Source: Isoptericola sediminis (GTDB lineage: Bacteria; Actinomycetota; Actinomycetes; Actinomycetales; Cellulomonadaceae). From it: a stretch of DNA of 64,000 nt. Position 1 is the first letter of the stretch; each line of letters starts with the position of its first letter. The translations under genes were made by a program, and so were the position numbers. The notes below the pieces were generated by a model. The model was given only the letters and a program-made list of their open reading frames with translations. It had not been told where the DNA came from and did no database searches. Shown here in pieces: positions 26,489-34,841 of the stretch. The stretch lies in the NCBI RefSeq assembly GCF_013085345.1, contig NZ_JABFAJ010000022.1, positions 1 to 64,000 of the forward strand. Direction: 5' to 3'.

Positions 26489-27468
26489 CGCTTCCGAGCC
26501 TTCGGGTCGAGGGCGTCGCGCACGACGTCGCCCATCATCATGAAGCCGAGCACCGTCACGGCCAGGCCGCCTGCCGGGTAGAGCAGGATCTCCGGGTCGG
26601 TCCGGATCGCACCCTGGGCGGCGTTGATGTCGCCACCCCAGGAGACCACGTCCGGCGGGAGACCGATGCCGAGGAAGCTCAGCGTCGCCTCGGCGACGAT
26701 GAACTGGCCCAGGGCCACGGTCGCGTAGACGATGATCGGAGCGGCCGAGTTCGGCAGCACGTGCCGCAGCAGGATCTGGCCGCGCCCCATGCCCAGCGAG
26801 ATCGCGGCGGTGACGAACTCGTTGTTCTTCACCGACAGCACGGTGCCGCGGGTGATGCGGGCGATCTGCGTCCAGCCGAAGATCGCCAGGACACCGGCGA
26901 CCAGGAGGCTCGTGCGGTTGCTGGACACCGACATGATCACGATGGCACCGAGCACCAGCGGGATCGCGAAGAAGATGTCCGTGACGCGGCTGAGGATCGT
27001 GTCGAACCACTTGCCGTAGTAGCCGGCGATCGCACCGATCGTGGTGCCGAGGATCACGACCATCGACGTGGCGAGCACGCCGACGACGACCGAGGCGCGG
27101 GCGCCGTAGATCGTGCGCGAGTAGATGTCGCAGCCCTGCCGGTCGAAGCCGAACGGGTGGCCCGGCTGGGCGCCCTCCAGAGCCTTCGACAGGTCGCACA
27201 CACGCGGGTTGATCGACGTGAACATCCCGGGGAACGCCGCCACCAGGACGACGACGACGATGACCGTCCCGGCGATCCAGAACAGCGGCCGTCGGCGCAT
27301 CTGGTTCCACGCGTCGCGCCAGAGGCTGGTGGGTGTCTCGTCGGTCTTGACCGCGTCGACGGCGCCGAGGCCGCCCTCGTCGCTCGGTGCGGTGAAGTGC
27401 TCCTGCCCGGGGCGCGGGGCCGGGACCGCCGGCGCGCCGAGCGGTTCTTCGTAACGGTTCTCAGGCAT
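26485..27468 (-). CDS. Oligopeptide ABC importer permease, OppC type
   Basis: 327 aa. A hydrophilic N-terminal ~50 aa is followed by a first TM helix (about 66-86), a large periplasmic loop and five further helices of the binding-protein-dependent permease domain. The EAA loop contacting the ATPase includes AAISLGMGRGQILLRHVLPN. The loop segment NPRVCDLSKAL contains a Cys that could pair with GCDIYSR. Start ATG 27468 lies inside the upstream oppB 3' end (8-nt overlap), showing translational coupling. Confidence 0.93.
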   Translation of the reverse strand: MPENRYEEPLGAPAVPAPRPGQEHFTAPSDEGGLGAVDAVKTDETPTSLWRDAWNQMRRRPLFWIAGTVIVVVVLVAAFPGMFTSINPRVCDLSKALEGAQPGHPFGFDRQGCDIYSRTIYGARASVVVGVLATSMVVILGTTIGAIAGYYGKWFDTILSRVTDIFFAIPLVLGAIVIMSVSSNRTSLLVAGVLAIFGWTQIARITRGTVLSVKNNEFVTAAISLGMGRGQILLRHVLPNSAAPIIVYATVALGQFIVAEATLSFLGIGLPPDVVSWGGDINAAQGAIRTDPEILLYPAGGLAVTVLGFMMMGDVVRDALDPKARKR

Positions 27469-28387
27469 AACGGATCCTCGGGTCGAGGGCGGCGTAGAGC
27501 AGGTCGACCAGGAGGTTCGCTCCGATGTAGACCAGCACCAGCACGGTGGTCAGCGACACGACGGTGATGCTCTCGCCACGGATGATCGCGTCGTAGAGCG
27601 TCCCGCCCACACCGTTGATGTTGAAGATGCCCTCGGTGATGATCGCACCGCTCATCAGAGCGCCGATGTCGGCACCGAGGAACGTCACGACGGGGATGAG
27701 GGAGTTGCGCAGCACGTGCCGGCCGGTGACCTGCGTGCGACGCAGACCGCGGGCGCGCGCCGTGCGCACGTAGTCGGCCGAGAGGTTCTCGGCCACCGAC
27801 GTCCTCGTCAGTCGCAGCACGTACGCGAAGGACACGGCCGCCAGCACCATCGCCGGCATCAGCAGACTGATGAAGTCGGGATCTCGTCCTGCGGTGACGG
27901 GCAGCCAGCCGAGCTGGACGCCGACCACGATCTGCAGGACGAAACCGACGACGAACGTCGGGACCGCGATGAAGACGAGGCTGACGACCAGCGCCGTCGC
28001 GTCGAAGATGCCACCCTTGCGCATCCCGGCGACGAGCCCGAAGCCGATGCCGAAGACCGCCTCGATGACCAGAGCCATCAGAGCGAGCTGGATCGTGACG
28101 GGGAAGGCGTTGGCGATCACCTCGGTGATCTCGCGGCCGCGGAAGTCGACGCCGAAGTCCAGCGTCGCGACACCGCGGAGGAACAACAGATATTGAATGA
28201 TGAAGGGCTGATCCAGGTTGTACTCGGCCCGGATCTGCTCCTGCACCGCCTCGGGAAGCCCGCGCTCACCACCGAGCGCGGCCACCGGGTCACCGGGCCG
28301 CAGGAACACCATGGCGTAGAGCAGCAGGGTGGCCCCGAGGAACACAGGGATCACCTGTAGGAGCCTGCGTCCGAGATACCAGAGCAT
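27461..28387 (-). CDS. Oligopeptide ABC importer permease, OppB type
   Basis: 308 aa, six TM helices with the DppB/OppB N-terminal helix and the family opening YLGRRLLQVIPVFLG. The EAA motif is DYVRTARARGLRRTQV and onward. Length is standard for the family. GAGGAGA precedes the ATG at 28387 by about 8 nt. It is the first gene after the stem-loops that follow the binding-protein gene. Confidence 0.93.
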   Translation of the reverse strand: MLWYLGRRLLQVIPVFLGATLLLYAMVFLRPGDPVAALGGERGLPEAVQEQIRAEYNLDQPFIIQYLLFLRGVATLDFGVDFRGREITEVIANAFPVTIQLALMALVIEAVFGIGFGLVAGMRKGGIFDATALVVSLVFIAVPTFVVGFVLQIVVGVQLGWLPVTAGRDPDFISLLMPAMVLAAVSFAYVLRLTRTSVAENLSADYVRTARARGLRRTQVTGRHVLRNSLIPVVTFLGADIGALMSGAIITEGIFNINGVGGTLYDAIIRGESITVVSLTTVLVLVYIGANLLVDLLYAALDPRIRYA

Positions 28388-28474
28388 GCGATTTGTCTCC
28401 TCGTGTGCCCAGGGGGTCCCCCCAGGCTACGGGTTTTCATCGTGCCGCGACCGAAGGAGGACGCGGACAGCGGT

Positions 28475-28506
28475 GGGGCGGGGGTGCCGATGGGCACCCC
28501 CGCCCC
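28475..28506 (-). terminator. Stem-loop in the oppA-oppB gap (second)
   Basis: A perfect 14-bp stem (28475-28488 with 28493-28506) with a 4-nt loop lies in the 225-bp gap between the binding protein and oppB. Together with the hairpin at 28566-28600 it probably reduces read-through, so the binding protein is made in excess over the membrane subunits. Confidence 0.65.
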
Positions 28507-28565
28507 TCGCGACGAGTGGTCGACGCAGACCGTACCGGATCGGGTCGACTACTCGAAAACAGACG

Positions 28566-28600
28566 ACGGACGAGGCACCCGAGGCGGGTGCCCCGTCCGT
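28566..28600 (-). terminator. Stem-loop directly after the oppA stop (first)
   Basis: Arms 28566-28580 and 28586-28600 pair with one mismatch (7+7 bp) around a 5-nt loop, 12 nt downstream of the oppA stop. It may be a partial terminator or an mRNA 3'-end stabiliser. Confidence 0.65.
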
Positions 28601-28612
28601 GTCAGCGGTGGA

Positions 28613-30235
28613 TCACTCCTTGGTGATCTGGTACAGGATCGGGTCGCTGTCCCAGCCGAACTCGACGTTCTCGACGGTCTCGGCGTAGCCGCCGGTCGCG
28701 TTCTGGTACCAGAGCGGGATGCCCGGGACGTCCTGGAACAGGATCTCCTGGGCCTCCTTGTACAGCTCGACGGCGGTCTCCTGGTCCTCGGCGGCGGCCG
28801 CCTCGGCGAGCTTGGCGTCGAACTCCTCGTTCGAGTAGTTCATGTCGTTGGAGCCGGCCCCGGTGCCGTAGATCGGCCCCAGGAAGTTGCTCATCGACGG
28901 CCAGTCGGCCTGCCAGCCACCACGGAAGATGCCCTCGACGGACTCGTTGTCACGCGCGTCGAGGAACTCGTCGAACGTGGTGTACGGCGCGAACTCGCAA
29001 CCGATCTCCAGGTCGGCGCGGATGGTGTTGCACGCCGCGTCGATCCAGTCCTGGTGGTCGGAGTCGGCGTTGGACGAGATCTGCAGCGTGTAGTCGCCGA
29101 TCGGGTCCATGTCCTCGGCCTCGTCCCACATCTCCTTGGCGGCCTCGGGGTCGTAATCGAGGATCTCGGAGCCCGGGATGTCCTCGGAGTAGCCGTCGAT
29201 GACCGGGGAGGTGAAGTCCTTGGCCGGGGTACGAGCGCCACCGTAGAGCTGCTCGGTGATGGTCTGGCGGTCGATCGCCATGGAGATGGCCTTGCGGCGC
29301 ATGACGCCGGCCTCACCCTGGAACTCCTCGCGCCACTCGGGCACGTTGATGACCTGGATCACCGCGGCCGGCTGGTTGACGGCACGCTCCCCGAGGTCGT
29401 CCTCGAAGGTGGCGAAGGCCGACGACGGCACGTTCGGCAGCACGTCGAGGTTGCCGTCGAGCATGTCGTTGTACGCCGTGTCCTCCTCGACGTACGCGAC
29501 CATCTCGAGCCCGCCGTTGGCCGGCTGGCGCGGACCCTCGTAGCCCTCGCGGGGCACGAGCGTGATGAGGCTGTCGTTCTCCCACGACTCGAGCTCGTAG
29601 GGGCCGTTGCCGATCGGGTCCTCACCGAAGCCCTCGGGGTCCTCGAAGAAGGCCTCCGGCATCGGGTTGAACGCCGAGTAGCCCACCCACAGCGGGAAGT
29701 CCGACGCGGGCTCCGACAGCTCGGCCGTGAAGGTCAGGTCGTCGACGACCTCGACGGCGATGTCGGAGGGCTCCTCGAAGCTGAAGCCCTCGAAGCCGTT
29801 GAAGAAGTACTGCTGGTTCTGGGCGTTGTCCAGGTTCGCGACGTACTTCCACGCGTCGACGAAGCTGCTCGCCGTGACGGGCGTGCCGTCCGAGAAGGTC
29901 CAGCCGTCCTGGATGGTGATCGTCCAGGTCTTGTTGTCCTCCGACTCGATGGACTCGGCGACCTCGTTCTCGATCGCGCCGTCCGCCGTGTAGTAGACGA
30001 GGCCGGAGTAGATGTTCTTGACGACCAGACCGCCGTAGACCTCGTTGGTCATACCCGGGGTCAGCGGGTTCTGCGGCTCACCGCTGCTGATCGAGACGAT
30101 GCCGGCGCTCTCGCCGTCGCCCGATGCGGTCGAGTCGCCTTCCTCGGAGCTTCCGGAGCCGCCGCAGGCGGAGAGAAGCAGGGCCGAGGCCAGGGTGAAG
30201 GCCCCGATGCCTGCCAAACGTCCTCGAGGTGTCAC
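28613..30235 (-). CDS. Oligopeptide ABC importer substrate-binding lipoprotein, OppA type
   Basis: 540 aa extracytoplasmic family-5 solute-binding protein. The signal peptide ends in the lipobox LSAC (Cys about residue 24), followed by a Gly/Ser/Glu-rich flexible stretch, so it is anchored to the membrane by lipid. Family-5 features include WTFSDGTPVTASSFVDAW, IGNGPYELESW and MRRKAISMAIDRQ. The start is GTG 30235 because a consensus AGGAGG site is placed just before it. The peptide specificity is not readable. Confidence 0.92.
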   Translation of the reverse strand: MTPRGRLAGIGAFTLASALLLSACGGSGSSEEGDSTASGDGESAGIVSISSGEPQNPLTPGMTNEVYGGLVVKNIYSGLVYYTADGAIENEVAESIESEDNKTWTITIQDGWTFSDGTPVTASSFVDAWKYVANLDNAQNQQYFFNGFEGFSFEEPSDIAVEVVDDLTFTAELSEPASDFPLWVGYSAFNPMPEAFFEDPEGFGEDPIGNGPYELESWENDSLITLVPREGYEGPRQPANGGLEMVAYVEEDTAYNDMLDGNLDVLPNVPSSAFATFEDDLGERAVNQPAAVIQVINVPEWREEFQGEAGVMRRKAISMAIDRQTITEQLYGGARTPAKDFTSPVIDGYSEDIPGSEILDYDPEAAKEMWDEAEDMDPIGDYTLQISSNADSDHQDWIDAACNTIRADLEIGCEFAPYTTFDEFLDARDNESVEGIFRGGWQADWPSMSNFLGPIYGTGAGSNDMNYSNEEFDAKLAEAAAAEDQETAVELYKEAQEILFQDVPGIPLWYQNATGGYAETVENVEFGWDSDPILYQITKE

Positions 30236-30462
30236 GTGTCCTCCTGAGTTGGTGTGCACGCCACCGGAGGGATGCTCCGGCAGCGAGGGGGGCGGGAGCT
30301 GATCCGCTCCCGCAGCACAAGATGCGCCAAGGAGCCTAACCCCTGGATCGTGGCCCCGGTCACCATCTGCCGGAATTGATGGCGCGATCGTGACCTGATC
30401 GGAACGTGGCGTACATCTGGGAGCGTTCCCATGCACTCCGTGGCACCGGAATGTGACGCACC
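30236..30462 (-). promoter_or_regulatory. Promoter region of the first opp operon
   Basis: The 227-bp gap before oppA has a TAGGCT hexamer on the minus strand (30333-30338) that would start transcription about 90 nt upstream of the GTG, with the Shine-Dalgarno AGGAGG at the end. The gap must also hold the end of the FtsX-exporter operon, but no strong terminator hairpin was seen there. Confidence 0.35.
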
Positions 30463-31149
30463 TCACAACGTGACGTCGGCCGCTCCGTCGTGCAGGTCCA
30501 CGACCCGGTCGGCCCGCCGGACCAGCTCGGGGTCGTGCGTCGTGACCACCGCGGCGACGCCCTCGGCGTGCACGAGCTCCGCGAGGACGTCCATCACCCG
30601 GCGACCGGTCGCCGTGTCGAGCTGACCTGTGGGTTCGTCCGCCAGGAGCACCCGCGGCGCGGCCACCAGGGCGCGCGCGATACCGACCCGCTGCTGCTGC
30701 CCGCCGGAGAGTTCGTAGGGGCGTTGGTCGGCGTGCTCGGCCAGGCCGACCCGGTCCAGCGCCTCGGCCACCCGCTCGGCCCGTTCCGCGGCCGGGACCC
30801 GACGCAGTCGCAGGGGGACCTCGACGTTCTCCGCGGCCGAGAGCACCGGGAGCAGGCCGAACGACTGGAAGACGTAGCCGATCTCGTCCCGGCGCAGGGC
30901 GAGCACCGCGTCCTCGTCCATCGCGGTCAGCTCGCGGTCGTCGAGCCACACGCGGCCCGACGTCGGGCGGTCCAGGCCGCCGAGCACGTTGAGCAGCGTC
31001 GTCTTGCCCGAGCCCGACGGGCCCCGCACCACCAGGAGCTCGCCCGGCGCGACGGCGACGGAGACCCCGCGCAGCGCGTGCACCTCACCGGCCCCCCGGC
31101 CGAACGTGCGGCGGACGTCCTCGGTCCGCACCACCGGCGTCGTCATCAC
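30463..31149 (-). CDS. ABC transporter ATPase, LolD/MacB type
   Basis: 228-aa ATPase with GPSGSGKTT (Walker A), LSGGQQQRV (signature) and LLADEPTGQLD (Walker B), plus the MacB/LolD-type FQSFGLLPVLSAAENVEVPL around the Q-loop. It is the last gene of the module. The ATG overlaps the stop of the preceding ATPase. It presumably pairs with one of the two large FtsX-type permeases, or forms a heterodimer with the neighbouring ATPase. Confidence 0.88.
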   Translation of the reverse strand: MMTTPVVRTEDVRRTFGRGAGEVHALRGVSVAVAPGELLVVRGPSGSGKTTLLNVLGGLDRPTSGRVWLDDRELTAMDEDAVLALRRDEIGYVFQSFGLLPVLSAAENVEVPLRLRRVPAAERAERVAEALDRVGLAEHADQRPYELSGGQQQRVGIARALVAAPRVLLADEPTGQLDTATGRRVMDVLAELVHAEGVAAVVTTHDPELVRRADRVVDLHDGAADVTL

Positions 31150-32027
31150 TGCCTCTCCCCCGTCGGGTCACGGTCCGGGCGGACCTGTACGTGGTCGTCA
31201 CGGAGCCGCAGCCGGACCCGGTCGCGCAGCTCGAGCGTCTCGACCACGTCGTGCGGCAGCTGCAGGCGGCCGACGCGGTCCAGCACGGCGAACTCCTCGG
31301 CGACGTCCCGCTGCACGCCGTCCGCGTCCGTCGCGGTACGGCGCAGCACCTCCGTGGAGGTCCGGCCGTCACGGATCTGCACGGTGCGGGCCACGTGCTC
31401 CGACACCGCCGGGTCGTGGGTGACGATGAGGGTCGTGGTGCCCGTGGCCGCGTTCACGGCCCGGAGCGCCTCCAGCACGTCCGCGCTGGTGGCCTCGTCG
31501 AGCTCCCCCGTCGGCTCGTCGGCCAGCAGCACCCGGGGCCGGTTGGCCACGGCCACCGCGATCGCCACCCGCTGCTGCTGCCCGCCGGACATCTCCGCCG
31601 GGTACCGGTCGGCGACGTCGGCCACCTGCAGCAGGTCGAGGAGCTCGGCCGTGCGCTCGGCCCGCTCCGACCGGGAGCCGCCACCGAGGTCGAGCACGAG
31701 GCGGACGTTCTCGGCCGCGGTCAGGTACGGCAGCAGGTTGCGGGAGGTCTGCTGCCAGACGAAGCCGACCGTCCGGCGCTGGTAGGTGACCCGGTCACGA
31801 CGCCCCATCGTCAGCAGGTCGGTGCCCGCCACGACGGCGGAGCCCCCGGTCGGCGTGTCCAGACCGGACAGGATGCCCAGCAGCGTGGACTTCCCGGACC
31901 CGGAGGCGCCGACCACGGCCACCAGGTCGCCGGCCTCGACCACCAGGTCCAGGCCCTGGAGGGCCTGCACCTCCACGCCGTCGGTGGCGAAGATGCGCAC
32001 CAGACCGCGGCACAGGATCTCGCTCAT
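31146..32027 (-). CDS. ABC transporter ATPase with C-terminal AbrB-like domain
   Basis: 293 aa. Residues 1-225 form a LolD/MacB-type ATPase (GASGSGKST, MSGGQQQRV, LLADEPTGELD). An additional C-terminal ~55 aa contains AVLDRVGRLQLPHDVV followed by ETLELRDRVRLRLRDD, closely matching the SpoVT/AbrB swapped-hairpin pattern (D-x-x-GR-x-x-(I/L)-P, then L-x-(L/P)-x-D-x-V). AbrB domains normally bind DNA as dimers; here one may dimerise the ATPase or couple it to another role. The fusion is seen in sequence, the function is inferred. It lies 18 nt after the permease gene. Confidence 0.8.
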   Translation of the reverse strand: MSEILCRGLVRIFATDGVEVQALQGLDLVVEAGDLVAVVGASGSGKSTLLGILSGLDTPTGGSAVVAGTDLLTMGRRDRVTYQRRTVGFVWQQTSRNLLPYLTAAENVRLVLDLGGGSRSERAERTAELLDLLQVADVADRYPAEMSGGQQQRVAIAVAVANRPRVLLADEPTGELDEATSADVLEALRAVNAATGTTTLIVTHDPAVSEHVARTVQIRDGRTSTEVLRRTATDADGVQRDVAEEFAVLDRVGRLQLPHDVVETLELRDRVRLRLRDDHVQVRPDRDPTGERQ

Positions 32028-32045
32028 CGTCCGTCCTCTCCCTCG

Positions 32046-34841
32046 TCAGTCCGTCGCCGTCCGCCACGCGTCGGTCCCGCGGCCCCGGCCGGTGATCCGC
32101 ACCAGCGACGTCCCCGCGACCACGGCGACCAGCAGCCCGGTCGCCAGCGCGGCAGGACCCCACGGGTCGACGACGAGCGCCGGGGCGCCGTCACCCCCGG
32201 TCAGCGGGGTCAGGTCGACCACGGCGACCACCAGCGCCGGCACCGCGAGGCCGACCACGCCGCCGGCCAGCAGCGCGGCGCCGGCCCACGGGCCGACCTC
32301 CCAGGCCACGAGTCCCCGCTCGGCGCGCCGGGGCAGGCCGAGGGTGCGCAGCACCGCGAGCACCCGGCTGCGCGCGGGCGTGCCGAGCACGAGCATGAGC
32401 GCCACCGTGGCGACGCACAGCAGCACCGAGAGCACCACGGCGACGGTGAACGCCGCCGCCAGGCCGCCGGTGGCCGGTGCGGCGAGCAGCGCCTGCTCCC
32501 CCGCCCGGGGGTCGTCGACCACGGCGGTCGGCAGCAGGGCGGCGATCTCCGCCTCGACCCGGTCCCGGCCGGCGCGGTCCGTGCCGTCGGCCAGGCCGAG
32601 CAGCGCGAGTCGTGCGGTACCCGGCGTGATCCCGGCCAGCTCCGCGGCGAGCGCTGTGTCCACGAGCAGCGCACCCGACGACGGGGGCAGGCCCGGCAGC
32701 GCGTCGACGCGGTCGACCACGACGATCTCCACGCGGGCACCGCCGGGTCCGGACAGCACCTGCCCCTCGGTCGGTCCGCTCGCGGCGTTCCCGGCCGCGA
32801 CGACGGGGAGCCGGCCGTCGTCGGGTGTCGAGAGCCGGTCCAGGCCGCTCGGGGCACCCGGGACGTCGCGCTGGACGCGTCCCAGGGCGTCGGTGTCCGT
32901 CGTCCAGACCGTCACCGGGGTGCCGCTGCCGACGCGACCCAGCGGGTAGCGGCCGGCGTCGGCCAGGGACGCCGCCGCGTCGACCTGTGCCACGGCCTCG
33001 AGCGCGGGCACGGTCTCGGCGTCGACGACGGGGCCCGCGACCCGCAGGTCTCCCCCGACCTCGCTCCAGGCCTCCTCGGTGATCGCCTGGCGCACGGTGC
33101 CGGACAGCACGAGCGACGACATCGCGACCCCGACGGCGAGCACGAGCGCGACCGCCGGCAACGGACCTCCGGCCGGGTCGCGCCGCACACGCGCCGCACC
33201 CAGGAACGGCACGATCCCCGGTCGTCGCGCCGCGACCCGCTCGGCGGCGCGCACCACGGGCGGCACGAGCCGCAGCGTGAGCAGGGCGACGGCGACGCCC
33301 ACCAGCAGCGGCGCCACGGCCAGGAGGGGGTCGACGCCGGTGGTGCCGGCCCCCGCACCGGACGCGACGACGCCGCGGTCGACCGCCAGCCACGACGTCC
33401 CCGCGGCCGCCGCCACGACCGCGACCTCCACGCCGAGGCGGGCCCGCCGGCGCCGTGCCGGGACCGTCCCGAGATCCGCGCGGGCGGCGCGCAGCCCGGC
33501 GGCCGGGGTGACGGCGGCCAGGACGAGCGCCGGGGCGACCCCGCACGCGGCCGTCGCCGCCAGCTGACCGACCGTCACCTCACCGGGCACGACGAGGAGC
33601 CCCACGGCCAGCCCGACGGCGGCGGCGGGCAGCCCGACGACCGCACCCTCCAGCGCCACCACGGCACGGACCCCGGTCATGGAGGCACCCCGCGCCCGCA
33701 GCAGCGCGAGGGTCGGACGCCGCCGGTCGACCACCAGTCCGGCGGCCAGCACCAGGACGGCCACCAGGGCACCCAGCGGACCGACCGCGAGCACCGTGAC
33801 GATCGCGTCGACCCCTGCCCGTTGCCCCAGGGTCGTCTCGAGCACGTCGAGCAGGCCGGACGCCGGTTCGAGCACCGCGGCGTCCCCCTCGACGACGGTC
33901 GTGGTCCGCGCCGTCAGCCCCCGCAGCTGGGACAGCAGTGCCGGTGCGCCCTGGGCCGAGACGTCGGTGGTGTCGACCGGGTACCAGATCCGCGTCGACG
34001 GGGCGTCCACCCAGGCACCCAGCGTCGCCGGGTCGGCGAACGCGCCCGCCGTGACGATCTTGCCGATGTTCGGGTCGAAGACGATCTCGGGAGTGGTCGT
34101 GCGCGGCACGTGGCTCCAGTAGTCGGCGTCGCCGTCCCGGGGCTCCCACAGGCCGACCACCCGCAGCGGCGGCAGGAGCGGCTCGCCGGTGGCGTGCACC
34201 GACCCGAGCGTCCAGTCGAGCTCGGCGGCGACGGCGGTCGAGACCGCCACCTCCATCGGGTCCGGCTCGAACTCGACGACACCGTCCGAACCGGGCAGCA
34301 GCTGCGCCGTGTCGGACGGCACGCGCGTCACCTGCGGCCACCGTCCGTCGACGACCTCCACGTGCTCCGGAGCGGACGGCCCGGCCTGCGGCACGACTCC
34401 CGGCTGCGCGACGTCGTTGCCGTCGACCCGCTCCACGACCGTGCGGTCCGCCGCCACGAGCAGGTCGGGGGCACCGAGGACGGCGGACAGCGGCGCGGGC
34501 TGGTCGGCCGCCACGTCCTGCAGCGCGGCCAGGTAGCCGTCCAGGTCCGGTGCCGGCGGCACCGGACCCGCGTCGTCGTCGCCAGTCTCCTCGCGGTGCA
34601 CGCCGCCGTACGTCTCGTACCCCTCCCCGTACCCGGGGAAGGCCGGGGTCGTGGCGATGAGGTCGGCGGCGAGGGGGGACGACTGCGCCGTCACGTGGGC
34701 GAGCTGGTCGGCGTGCACGGCCGCCACCGCGCGCGGCACCGCCGAGAGCGTGCCGGCAGCCAGCACGGTGACCGCGACGAGGGCGGCGGTCGCACCGGCG
34801 GCGGTCCGCAGGTGACGACGCACCAGCAGGAGCAGGCTCAT
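32046..34841 (-). CDS. FtsX-like ABC permease, large double-domain type (second)
   Basis: 931 aa. TM1 (about 13-35) is followed by a ~370-aa extracytoplasmic domain, then several TM helices with an FtsX-type core (LALLRARGASMTGVRAVVALEG), a second periplasmic domain and a final three-helix block (VLAVLRTLGLPRRAERGLVAWE). Two FtsX halves in one chain is the MacB/LolCE-like mechanotransmission layout. ATG 34841 overlaps the stop of the preceding permease. Substrate is unknown; lipoprotein, peptide or antibiotic export are all compatible. Confidence 0.82.
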   Translation of the reverse strand: MSLLLLVRRHLRTAAGATAALVAVTVLAAGTLSAVPRAVAAVHADQLAHVTAQSSPLAADLIATTPAFPGYGEGYETYGGVHREETGDDDAGPVPPAPDLDGYLAALQDVAADQPAPLSAVLGAPDLLVAADRTVVERVDGNDVAQPGVVPQAGPSAPEHVEVVDGRWPQVTRVPSDTAQLLPGSDGVVEFEPDPMEVAVSTAVAAELDWTLGSVHATGEPLLPPLRVVGLWEPRDGDADYWSHVPRTTTPEIVFDPNIGKIVTAGAFADPATLGAWVDAPSTRIWYPVDTTDVSAQGAPALLSQLRGLTARTTTVVEGDAAVLEPASGLLDVLETTLGQRAGVDAIVTVLAVGPLGALVAVLVLAAGLVVDRRRPTLALLRARGASMTGVRAVVALEGAVVGLPAAAVGLAVGLLVVPGEVTVGQLAATAACGVAPALVLAAVTPAAGLRAARADLGTVPARRRRARLGVEVAVVAAAAGTSWLAVDRGVVASGAGAGTTGVDPLLAVAPLLVGVAVALLTLRLVPPVVRAAERVAARRPGIVPFLGAARVRRDPAGGPLPAVALVLAVGVAMSSLVLSGTVRQAITEEAWSEVGGDLRVAGPVVDAETVPALEAVAQVDAAASLADAGRYPLGRVGSGTPVTVWTTDTDALGRVQRDVPGAPSGLDRLSTPDDGRLPVVAAGNAASGPTEGQVLSGPGGARVEIVVVDRVDALPGLPPSSGALLVDTALAAELAGITPGTARLALLGLADGTDRAGRDRVEAEIAALLPTAVVDDPRAGEQALLAAPATGGLAAAFTVAVVLSVLLCVATVALMLVLGTPARSRVLAVLRTLGLPRRAERGLVAWEVGPWAGAALLAGGVVGLAVPALVVAVVDLTPLTGGDGAPALVVDPWGPAALATGLLVAVVAGTSLVRITGRGRGTDAWRTATD

